A program made the translations under genes and the position numbers. Positions 1 through 5,888 of a stretch of 19,015 bases of DNA are shown here, piece after piece. Source of the DNA: an uncultured Clostridia bacterium (lineage in GTDB: Bacteria > Bacillota > Clostridia > Christensenellales > Borkfalkiaceae); NCBI GenBank assembly GCA_947629735.1, contig CANREX010000011.1, positions 1 through 19,015 on the forward strand. Reading direction: 5' to 3'. Numbering within the stretch: the stretch's first letter is position 1; the number at the start of each line of letters is the position of its first letter. The notes beneath the pieces were generated by a model. That model did no database searches. It was not told the origin of the DNA and saw only the letters and a program-made list of their open reading frames with translations.

Positions 1-1722
1 TACATGAGCGCCAAGAAGGGCGAAAACTATCTCGAAAAGCCCATGGCGGTATACGAGGTGCACCTCGGCAGCTGGAAAAAGGACTTGGAAAAATGGTGGG
101 ATGAGGACAGATATCTCGACTATCGCCGCCTCGCCCACGAGCTGTGCGAATACGTTCAGTATATGGGCTACACGCACGTGGAAGTCATGGGCATATGCGA
201 ATACCCGTTCGACCCTTCCTGGGGCTATCAGGTCACGGGCTACTTCTGCCCGACCGCGCGCTACGGCTCGCCGCAGGATTTCATGTACTTTGTGGACTAT
301 ATGCACCAACACGGCATAGGCGTCATACTCGATTGGGTTCCCGCGCACTTCCCCAAGGACGACTTCGGACTCGCCAATTTCGACGGCACGCCGCTGTATG
401 AGTACGCCGACCCCCTGCGCGCCGAGTATCCCGAGTGGGGCACAAAGGCGTTCGACCTCGGCAAGCATGAAGTCTCCAACTTTTTGATAGCGTCCGCGTT
501 CTTCTGGGTGAACAAATATCATATCGACGCGCTGCGCGCCGACGCCGTAGCCGCCATGCTGTATTCGAGCTTCGGGCGCAGCGAATGGCGACCTAACAAG
601 GACGGCGGCGATTGGAATCTGGAAAGTTTCGAGTTTTTCCGCCACCTCAACAGCGTTTTGAGAAGCCGCACCGACGCGTTCATCATCGCGGAAGATTCCT
701 CCATAATCAACGGCATAACCGCGCCCGCAAAGGACGGCGGTCTGGGCTTCGGTCTCAAATGGAATATGGGTTGGATGAACGACACGCTCTCCTACATAAA
801 GAAAGACCCCGTTTACAGAAAGTATCATCACTATCTGATGACGCACACCTTCGAATATATCTTCAACGAACACTACATGCTCGTGTTGTCGCACGATGAA
901 GTCGTCTACGGCAAGGGCAGCATGTACGCCAAGATGCCGGGCGACAGAATGGCTAAGTTCGGCGGCTTGAAATGCTTCTATACAATGATGATGGGTCACC
1001 CCGGCAAGAAGTTGCTTTTCATGGGTCAGGACTTCGCGCAGGAAAACGAGTGGTATTACAAAGAGAGCCTCGATTGGCATCTCTGCGACGATCCCGGGCA
1101 CAGGGACGTCATGGACTGCTACCGCGCGCTTTTGAAACTTTACACCTCCCGCCCCGTGCTCTACAATGATACGGGCAGCGCCTCGTTCGAGTGGATAGAG
1201 AGCGGCGACGTGCAGCGTTCGATATTCGCGTTCATACGCCGCAACCCGTGGAACTACAACGACGGCTTGGTATTCGTGTGCAACATGACCCCCGTCAACT
1301 ACCAAAGCTACGGCGTCGGCGTGCCCGTGGACGGCAAATATAAGCGCATCTTCTCCACCTATCCCGACGGCTCGTTGATGGAAGTGGAGGCGGAGCAGAC
1401 GCTGTGCAACGGCAGACCTTACAGGTGCACTTTCGACCTTCGCCCCTTCGAGGCTATCGTGTTCGAAATTCCCTATCACGAGAGCACGGAAGAGGAACTC
1501 AAAAAGCAGAAGAAGGAAATCTCCCGCGTGAAGAAGGCGTTTAAGGAAGCCACGTCGGACAACTCCCATGTGCCCATTCCGCCCGCCGCGGAGGACGTCA
1601 AACCCGCCGCAAAAAAGACGGCAAAAAAGCCCGCGGGCAAGAAGACGGGCGCGTCCGCAAAAAAGACGGCGGTCAAAACCGCAGCCAAAACCGCGACCAA
1701 AACGGCGGCGAAAAACAAGTAA
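1..1722 (+). CDS. glgB: 1,4-alpha-glucan (glycogen) branching enzyme, 5' end outside window
   Basis: Cuts alpha-1,4 glucan chains and rejoins them through alpha-1,6 bonds during cytoplasmic glycogen synthesis. The frame is open from the first base, so the true start lies upstream. Numbering from the Met at base 4, the stretch YEVHLGSW (17-24) opens the GH13 barrel. The nucleophile Asp180 sits in LRADAVA, the acid/base Glu230 in IIAEDSS, and the transition-state pair His297-Asp298 in LSHDEVVYGKGSM, so the catalytic set is intact. A typical 630-residue family member has its nucleophile near residue 310, so about 130 residues, mainly the N-terminal CBM48 domain, are missing from view. The usual beta C-domain ends near residue 495. 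It is followed by a charged helix-like linker and, from about 533 to 572, a tail made almost only of Lys, Ala and Thr. That tail is not part of the normal enzyme. The assignment is very secure; the role of the tail is unknown. Confidence 0.96.
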   Translation, partial: YMSAKKGENYLEKPMAVYEVHLGSWKKDLEKWWDEDRYLDYRRLAHELCEYVQYMGYTHVEVMGICEYPFDPSWGYQVTGYFCPTARYGSPQDFMYFVDYMHQHGIGVILDWVPAHFPKDDFGLANFDGTPLYEYADPLRAEYPEWGTKAFDLGKHEVSNFLIASAFFWVNKYHIDALRADAVAAMLYSSFGRSEWRPNKDGGDWNLESFEFFRHLNSVLRSRTDAFIIAEDSSIINGITAPAKDGGLGFGLKWNMGWMNDTLSYIKKDPVYRKYHHYLMTHTFEYIFNEHYMLVLSHDEVVYGKGSMYAKMPGDRMAKFGGLKCFYTMMMGHPGKKLLFMGQDFAQENEWYYKESLDWHLCDDPGHRDVMDCYRALLKLYTSRPVLYNDTGSASFEWIESGDVQRSIFAFIRRNPWNYNDGLVFVCNMTPVNYQSYGVGVPVDGKYKRIFSTYPDGSLMEVEAEQTLCNGRPYRCTFDLRPFEAIVFEIPYHESTEEELKKQKKEISRVKKAFKEATSDNSHVPIPPAAEDVKPAAKKTAKKPAGKKTGASAKKTAVKTAAKTATKTAAKNK

Positions 1723-1771
1723 AAACGCCCCGCGCAAGGCTCGAATATTTCAACGGATAAAATAACATAAA

Positions 1772-1800
1772 TCGGCTGTTGGCACGCACATATGTGCCGA
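1772..1800 (+). promoter_or_regulatory. nested inverted repeat in the nadA leader
   Basis: Three nested pairings can be seen 17 bases upstream of the nadA start: TCGGC (1772-1776) with GCCGA (1796-1800), GGCAC (1781-1785) with GTGCC (1794-1798), and the perfect 12-bp palindrome GCACATATGTGC (1786-1797). No T-run follows, so a normal intrinsic terminator for glgB is unlikely. It could be an operator or a leader hairpin. Function is inferred from position only. Confidence 0.3.
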
Positions 1801-1816
1801 CGAATGAAGAAATCAT

Positions 1817-2734
1817 ATGACGGTAAGACAGTTACAGGACGAAATTTCAAAACTCAAAACGCAAAGCGGCGCGTGCATACTTGCGCACAGCTACATGTCC
1901 CAGGCTATATGCGAAGTCGCGGACTTCGTCGGGGATAGCTATGCGCTCTCCGTAAAGGCGAAGAGCGCGTCCGCGGACAAGGTGATAATGTGCGGCGTGC
2001 GCTTCATGGCGGAAGTCGTCAAGATGCTCTCCCCGCAAAAGCGGGTGTATCTCGCTAACCCCACGGCGGGCTGCCCTATGGCGGAGCAGATGGACAGGGA
2101 GCTCATCGAGCAGGTCAAAGCCCGCTATCCCGGCTATGCCGTCGTCGCCTACATCAACACGACGGCGGAACTCAAAACGGTGGCGGACGTCTGCGTGACT
2201 TCCTCGTCGGCGGTCAAAATTTGCCGTGCGATACCGCAGAAAGACGTACTGTTCATTCCAGACATAAACCTCGGCACGTTTGTCAAAAACCAAGTGCCCG
2301 AAAAGAATTTCAAGCTGCTCTCGGGCGGCTGTCCCACGCATGCGCGGGTAGGCGAAAAAGAGGTGCTGGCGGCTAAAAAAGCGCACCCCGACGCCCTGTT
2401 CCTCGTCCACCCCGAGTGCGTTCCCGACGTGGTGAAACACGCCGATTACGTCGGCTCTACCTCGGGGATAACGGAGTACGCCAAGACGTCTCCCGCAGCC
2501 GAATTCATAATAGGCACGGAGAATTCCATAACCGAAAGGCTGCAATTCGAGTGCGCGGACAAGAAATTTTACCCGCTGTCAAAAGACCTCGTCTGCCACA
2601 ACATGAAGGCGGTCACGCTCACCGACGTGTACAACTGCCTCAAAGGCGAGGGCGGGGAAGAGATTACAATGAGCGAGGAGCTCAGGCTCGCCGCCGTGAA
2701 GCCCATTGAAAAAATGATAGAGTACGGCGGCTGA
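1817..2734 (+). CDS. nadA: quinolinate synthase (4Fe-4S enzyme of NAD synthesis)
   Basis: Condenses iminoaspartate with dihydroxyacetone phosphate to quinolinate in the de novo NAD pathway, in the cytoplasm. The 305-residue length matches the short NadA form of thermophiles and Firmicutes. Family motifs run in order: ILAHSYMS near residue 21, AGCPMA with Cys86, GGCPTH with Cys172, HPEC near 198-201, GSTSGI, and VCHNMKAVTL with Cys260. The cysteines at 86, 172 and 260 have the roughly 86-residue spacing of the three cluster ligands known in Thermotoga NadA, so the iron-sulfur site looks intact. The start is preceded only by a weak purine stretch (GAAGAAA). No nadB or nadC lies next to it, so the iminoaspartate source must be elsewhere. 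It is followed 32 bases later by an Rrf2 regulator and then by iron-sulfur assembly genes, which suits an enzyme that depends on a 4Fe-4S cluster. Identity is secure. Confidence 0.96.
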   Translation: MTVRQLQDEISKLKTQSGACILAHSYMSQAICEVADFVGDSYALSVKAKSASADKVIMCGVRFMAEVVKMLSPQKRVYLANPTAGCPMAEQMDRELIEQVKARYPGYAVVAYINTTAELKTVADVCVTSSSAVKICRAIPQKDVLFIPDINLGTFVKNQVPEKNFKLLSGGCPTHARVGEKEVLAAKKAHPDALFLVHPECVPDVVKHADYVGSTSGITEYAKTSPAAEFIIGTENSITERLQFECADKKFYPLSKDLVCHNMKAVTLTDVYNCLKGEGGEEITMSEELRLAAVKPIEKMIEYGG

Positions 2735-2766
2735 AACCGCCGCCCGACAGGCGGGAGGATAGCGTT

Positions 2767-3165
2767 ATGATGATAACGACAAAGGGCAGGAACGCCCTTA
2801 AAGTGATGATAGATCTGGCACAGCACGCGGGCGAGGGATATATCTCCCTCGCCGACGTGTCGGAACGCGTGCGCGAATCCCAGAAATACCTCGAAAGCAC
2901 AGTATCCCAGCTTTCCCAGAAGGGCTTGATACTCTCCGCGCGCGGAAAGACGGGCGGATATATGCTCGCCCGCGCCGCGGAAAGCTACACCGTCGCGGAA
3001 ATAATCACCGCGGCGGAAGGTTCGCTCGCGCCCGTCTCCTGCCTCGACGGCGAGATGACGTGCGAAAACGCGGAAAGCTGTCTTTCGCTGCCCCTCTGGC
3101 GGGAGCTGGACGAGGTCATAATGAACTTTCTCAAATCCAAAAAACTCTCCGACTTATTGAGGTGA
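2767..3165 (+). CDS. Rrf2-family (IscR-like) iron-sulfur-sensing transcription regulator
   Basis: A 132-residue winged-helix DNA-binding protein of the Rrf2 family. The N-terminus TTKGRNALKVMIDLA and the wing segment ARGKTGGYMLAR are diagnostic. Three cysteines at 92, 99 and 105, followed by LW, match the cluster-binding cysteines of Escherichia coli IscR (92, 98, 104), so it probably binds a 2Fe-2S cluster, unlike the cysteine-free CymR branch. A strong ribosome binding site GGGAGGA (2753-2759) lies 7 bases before the first of two adjacent ATG codons; the MMITTKGR start fits the family. The gene lies between nadA and nifS-nifU. By analogy with IscR it would repress the Fe-S assembly genes when clusters are plentiful, probably through the two dyads around the promoter at 3378-3406. 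The family call is firm; the target is inferred. The name iscR is withheld because the exact subfamily cannot be settled here. Confidence 0.92.
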   Translation: MMITTKGRNALKVMIDLAQHAGEGYISLADVSERVRESQKYLESTVSQLSQKGLILSARGKTGGYMLARAAESYTVAEIITAAEGSLAPVSCLDGEMTCENAESCLSLPLWRELDEVIMNFLKSKKLSDLLR

Positions 3166-3369
3166 TTTCCCGACCCGCCGCTATTAACTTTCCGCCCACG
3201 TCTAAATAACTTTGACCGCGCGGAAATGACATCTACGAAAAATTTGCCGAAGCCGTCGCTTTTTTAGGGCGCGTTCGGCTTTATGTCCTTTGTATATAAG
3301 GCGCGCACGCGGAACGGGGCAAAAAAGTTGATGTTGCAAAAAAATTTTATTGATTTCAAAAGATAATGC

Positions 3370-3394
3370 AATTCCTATTGACAAAATAGGAATT
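3370..3394 (+). promoter_or_regulatory. 25-bp dyad over the -35 box (probable Rrf2 operator 1)
   Basis: The left arm AATTCCTATTG (3370-3380) and the right arm AAATAGGAATT (3384-3394) are reverse complements at 10 of 11 positions, with a 3-base centre. The dyad covers the whole -35 hexamer of the nifS promoter, so a protein bound here would block RNA polymerase. AT-rich dyads with GGAAT-type ends resemble sites bound by Rrf2 proteins of Firmicutes, and an Rrf2 gene ends 204 bases upstream. Binding by that protein is an inference. Confidence 0.7.
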
Positions 3395-3406
3395 ACTTTT
3401 TATAAT
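3378..3406 (+). promoter_or_regulatory. sigma-A promoter of nifS-nifU
   Basis: TTGACA (3378-3383) and TATAAT (3401-3406) are both perfect consensus hexamers, separated by an ideal 17-base spacer. Transcription would start near 3413, giving a leader of about 34 bases before nifS. This shows that nifS-nifU has its own promoter and need not be read from nadA-rrf2. A promoter this strong, overlapped by dyads, is typical of a repressed gene. The preceding 200 bases (3166-3369) show no gene. Confidence 0.85.
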
Positions 3407-3407
3407 A

Positions 3408-3432
3408 ATATCATACTTATTAAGTAGGAATT
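3408..3432 (+). promoter_or_regulatory. second 25-bp dyad over the transcription start (probable Rrf2 operator 2)
   Basis: The left arm ATATCATACTT (3408-3418) and the right arm AAGTAGGAATT (3422-3432) match as reverse complements at 8 of 11 positions, with a 3-base centre. The middle 13 bases (3414-3426) form a perfect palindrome, TACTTA-T-TAAGTA. The layout (11-3-11) and the AGGAATT right end repeat those of the dyad at 3370-3394, 38 bp centre to centre. It covers the expected start of transcription. Confidence 0.55.
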
Positions 3433-3446
3433 AAAAACGCGGAAAT

Positions 3447-4640
3447 ATGGCAAAGACTATCTATGTGGACAACGCTGCGACCACGGCTATGAGCGACGCG
3501 GCTATCGCGGCTATGACCCCTTATTTAAAGGAAATTTACGGCAATCCCTCCTCGCTGCATACGGTGGGGCAGGTGGCAAAGGAAGCGCTTGAAAGCGCCC
3601 GCGAAAAAATCGCAAAGTGCATAAACGCGCAACCGGGCGAAATTTATTTCACTTCGGGCGGGAGCGAATCGGACAACCAGGCGATACGCTCGGCGGCATA
3701 TGCGGGGCTCGCGCACGGCAAAAAGCACATAATATCCACGGCGTTTGAGCATCACGCCGTCCTACACACGCTCAAAAAGCTCGAAAAGGAGGGCTTCGAG
3801 GTCACATATCTCGACGTCCACCCGTACGGCGCGGTAACTGCAAAGCAGGTGGAGGAGGCAATAAGGGACGACACCGCGCTCGTCACCGTGATGTACGCCA
3901 ACAACGAAATAGGCACTATTCAGCCGATAGAGGAGATAGGAAAGGCGTGCAAAAAGCGCAACGTTATCTTCCACACGGACGCCGTGCAGGCGGTGGGGCA
4001 TATCCCCGTGGACGTCCGTAAGGACAATATAGACATGCTCTCCGCTTCGGCGCATAAATTCCACGGTCCCAAGGGCGTGGGCTTCCTCTTTTGCAGGACG
4101 GGCGTGCCCTTAAAGACGTTTATAGAAGGCGGCGCGCAGGAAAAGGGCAGGCGCGCGGGCACGGAAAACATCGCGGGCGTAAACGCCATGGCGGCGGCGC
4201 TGTGCGAGGCGACGGGCAATCTGGAAAAGAATATGAAAAAGCTCGCGTTTCTGCGCGATAAACTCATCGACGGGCTCTCCCGCATACCCCACAGCAAACT
4301 CAACGGCAGCCGCGAAAACAGGCTTCCAGGCAACGTCAACATGTGTTTCGAGGGGATAGAGGGGGAAAGTCTTTTGCTCCTTCTCGACGCAAAGGGCATA
4401 TGCGCTTCGTCGGGTTCGGCGTGCACGTCGGGCTCTCTCGATCCATCCCACGTGCTGCTCGCGCTCGGTCTCCCGCACGAGGTCGCGCACGGCTCTTTAA
4501 GGCTCAGCCTTTCGGAGGCGAATTCGGAGGAGGACATCGACTTTATCATACGCTCCGTTCCAGAGGTGGTGAATTATCTTCGCTCCATTTCTCCCGTCTG
4601 GGAGGACCTCGAAAAGGGAAAACGCCCTCACCTGATTTAA
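3447..4640 (+). CDS. nifS: cysteine desulfurase, NifS/IscS type
   Basis: A PLP enzyme that takes sulfur from cysteine, releases alanine, and passes the sulfur as a persulfide to the scaffold protein for cluster assembly. At 397 residues it has normal length. Visible motifs are YVDNAATTAM at the N-terminus, SGGSES near 70, EHHAV with PLP-stacking His102, Asp178 and Gln181 in TDAVQAVG, the Schiff-base Lys204 in SAHKFHGPKG, RRAGTEN, and the sulfur-carrying Cys326 in GSACTSGSLDPSHVL. All key residues are present, and the short, flexible catalytic loop is of the NifS/IscS class, not the SufS class. The start is fixed by the family N-terminus; the ribosome binding site is poor, with only GGAA close to the ATG. 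It is transcribed from the promoter at 3378-3406, and its scaffold partner follows 196 bases downstream. It could equally be named iscS. Confidence 0.96.
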   Translation: MAKTIYVDNAATTAMSDAAIAAMTPYLKEIYGNPSSLHTVGQVAKEALESAREKIAKCINAQPGEIYFTSGGSESDNQAIRSAAYAGLAHGKKHIISTAFEHHAVLHTLKKLEKEGFEVTYLDVHPYGAVTAKQVEEAIRDDTALVTVMYANNEIGTIQPIEEIGKACKKRNVIFHTDAVQAVGHIPVDVRKDNIDMLSASAHKFHGPKGVGFLFCRTGVPLKTFIEGGAQEKGRRAGTENIAGVNAMAAALCEATGNLEKNMKKLAFLRDKLIDGLSRIPHSKLNGSRENRLPGNVNMCFEGIEGESLLLLLDAKGICASSGSACTSGSLDPSHVLLALGLPHEVAHGSLRLSLSEANSEEDIDFIIRSVPEVVNYLRSISPVWEDLEKGKRPHLI

Positions 4641-4836
4641 AATCGCAAAACAGTCCGTTTTGCATTGAAAAATTGCAGAAGAAACGCAAAAAAACGCAAA
4701 ATAATTGCAAAGAAGCGCAGAAAAAAGCGCCCGTTTTGCCCCGATCAAACGGCGAAAAATTTAATCGAAAAACTACGTAAAGGAAGAAAAAACTTCTTTC
4801 GCGGCTTGAAAATTTGCTTATTTTAAAGGAGAAAAT
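4641..4836 (+). other. nifS-nifU spacer with hairpin and GCAAA-rich tract
   Basis: No gene is seen. Just after nifS, GCAAAAC (4645-4651) pairs perfectly with GTTTTGC (4657-4663) over a 5-base loop. No T-run follows on the + strand, so it is more likely a processing or attenuation hairpin than a full terminator. Up to about 4740 the spacer repeats GCAAA/CGCAAAA words many times. The end holds the strong nifU ribosome binding site AAGGAG (4826-4831). Co-transcription with partial read-through is likely but not proven. Confidence 0.45.
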
Positions 4837-5253
4837 ATGCTTTACAGCGAAAAGGTCATGGATCATTTTACCAACCCCCGCAACGTCGGAAAGTTGGACG
4901 ACGCGGACGGGATAGGTGAAGTCGGCAACGCCAAGTGCGGCGACATAATGAAGATCTATATCAAGGTCAAAGACGGGATAATTTCCGACGTCAAGTTCAA
5001 CACTTTCGGGTGCGGCAGCGCGATTGCTTCCTCCTCGATGGCGACGGAGATGATAAAGGGCAAGCCCCTTTCGCAGGCGTTGGAGCTCACCAACAAGGCG
5101 GTTGCGGAGGCACTCGACGGGCTTCCCGCATATAAAATGCACTGCTCGGTTCTGGCGGAAGAGGCTATCCGCGCGGCGATAAAGGACTACTACGACAAGA
5201 ACGGCATCGAGTACGACAAGGCGCAGTTTCCCGACCCTTCCGAAGGGGAGTAA
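4837..5253 (+). CDS. nifU: iron-sulfur cluster assembly scaffold, NifU/IscU N-terminal type
   Basis: The scaffold on which NifS-supplied sulfur and iron are built into a 2Fe-2S cluster before transfer to client enzymes. At 138 residues it is a single-domain IscU-like protein without the NifU central ferredoxin or C-terminal domains. The start MLYSEKVMDHFTNPRNVG is classic. The cluster ligands are all present: Cys34 and the cluster-releasing Asp36 in AKCGD, Cys59 in FGCGSAIASSS, and His102-Cys103 in MHCSVLAEEA. IscU of the ISC system normally has an LPPVK site for the HscA chaperone; here the equivalent region reads LPAYKMHC, so chaperone dependence as in Proteobacteria is doubtful, and no hscA or hscB is nearby. 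The ribosome binding site AAGGAG lies 5 bases from the ATG. Together with nifS it forms the minimal Clostridia-type assembly pair. Confidence 0.95.
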   Translation: MLYSEKVMDHFTNPRNVGKLDDADGIGEVGNAKCGDIMKIYIKVKDGIISDVKFNTFGCGSAIASSSMATEMIKGKPLSQALELTNKAVAEALDGLPAYKMHCSVLAEEAIRAAIKDYYDKNGIEYDKAQFPDPSEGE

Positions 5254-5530
5254 TAACGCCCTTTGCACGGCTTGAAAAACGCCCCAAAATAGTGTGAAAT
5301 CAACTTTGCTTTGCGGCTTTTAACAGCGTTTAAAACGTGTTGAAATCAACCGTCTTTTCGGGCAATAAAAGGCGCAAAAAACGGCGGGAGAAACGCCCGA
5401 AAACGCCCCAAAAGCCAGAAAAAAACAGCCTTTTAAGGCGTTTAAAAAGGTGTAAAACAAGCCGTTTGCGGGGCTTGTAAGTGCGTTTCAAAAGGGGATA
5501 AAAAAGTCAAAAATTACAATATTATATATA
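5254..5530 (+). repeat. non-coding spacer with short dispersed direct repeats
   Basis: No open frame of useful length is seen on either strand. Several words recur: AAAACGCCCCAAAA at 5276-5289 and 5400-5413; TGAAATCAAC at 5295-5304 and 5341-5350; GCGTTTAAAA at 5326-5335 and 5438-5447. The base pattern alternates A-runs with GCCC/GGCG words. It may be a worn duplication, a degenerate repeat element or a structured 3' leader of the nifU transcript. No known RNA family was recognised. Confidence 0.45.
5457..5478 (+). other. perfect 7-bp hairpin in the nifU 3' spacer
   Basis: ACAAGCC (5457-5463) and GGCTTGT (5472-5478) are exact reverse complements with an 8-base loop. There is no T-run after it, so it is not a simple terminator. 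It lies 52 bases before the terminator-like hairpin at 5531 and may be part of the same RNA 3' end. Confidence 0.4.
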
Positions 5531-5568
5531 GGGACGGGCGGCAAAAACCGCTTCGCCCCTTTATTTTT
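5531..5568 (+). terminator. probable intrinsic terminator after nifS-nifU
   Basis: A GC-rich inverted repeat starts with GGGACGGGCGG (5531-5541) and pairs, with a two-base internal mismatch and two G-T wobbles, with CCGCTTCGCCC (5548-5558) across a CAAAAA loop. The T-rich tail TTTATTTTT follows directly (5560-5568). It is the best terminator in the window and would end a transcript with a 3' extension of about 300 bases beyond nifU. Confidence 0.65.
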
Positions 5569-5785
5569 CGGGCGACTTTTATGCGGTTATGCAGTCGTCT
5601 TGCAGATATTATTCATAATGGCGCTCACTGCCAATTTTATGCAAAAAAGTGAAAATATTCACGATAAATGTATAAAAACGTCAATCTATAACCAAAACTT
5701 ATAAGATTTATCATTTTTTATTATGTGTAAAGAAAATGAAATTTTCGATTTTGGGCTAAATTGATATATTAAGGAATGAATTTAT
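5569..5785 (+). other. AT-rich spacer upstream of the lipoprotein promoter
   Basis: No gene is seen on either strand. The base composition shifts sharply to AT. One small dyad is visible, GTGAA-AATA-TTCAC (5649-5662), which could bind a regulator of the downstream surface-protein genes. A second, weaker promoter could lie here but cannot be picked out reliably. Confidence 0.35.
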
Positions 5786-5815
5786 TTGACACGTCAAGGT
5801 CGAAATTGCTATAAT
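5786..5815 (+). promoter_or_regulatory. sigma-A promoter of the surface-protein locus, with overlapping palindrome
   Basis: TTGACA (5786-5791) and TATAAT (5810-5815) are perfect hexamers with an 18-base spacer. Transcription should begin near 5822, leaving a leader of about 66 bases that ends in the strong ribosome binding site AAGGAG (5876-5881). The -35 box forms the left half of a 12-bp palindrome, TTGAC-AC-GTCAA (5786-5797), a possible operator. Confidence 0.8.
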
Positions 5816-5888
5816 AAATGCCAAAGTAGTTATAAAAAAATTATAAATTTACTGCAAATACTACGGAATATATGCAAGGAGAAATCAT

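Noticed and set aside
1476..1850. Minus-strand frame opposite the glgB tail, with an Ala/Phe/Val-rich, membrane-like translation
   Set aside because: It is the antisense of the Lys/Ala-rich tail (AAAAAG repeats read as Phe/Leu); no start signal or family match is seen.
3247..3280. Possible terminator after the Rrf2 gene (GCCGAA pairing with TTCGGC)
   Set aside because: The loop is over 20 bases, alternative pairings compete, and the T-run lies inside the loop instead of after the stem.
5505..5540. Possible promoter (ATATTATATATA) for a small RNA just before the terminator hairpin
   Set aside because: No -35 box at proper distance, and the transcript would consist almost only of the terminator.
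5254..5888. Search for tRNA, riboswitch, SRP RNA or other known RNA in the longest spacer
   Set aside because: No cloverleaf, conserved riboswitch core or SRP-type helix could be recognised by eye; only hairpins, short repeats and a terminator are supported.
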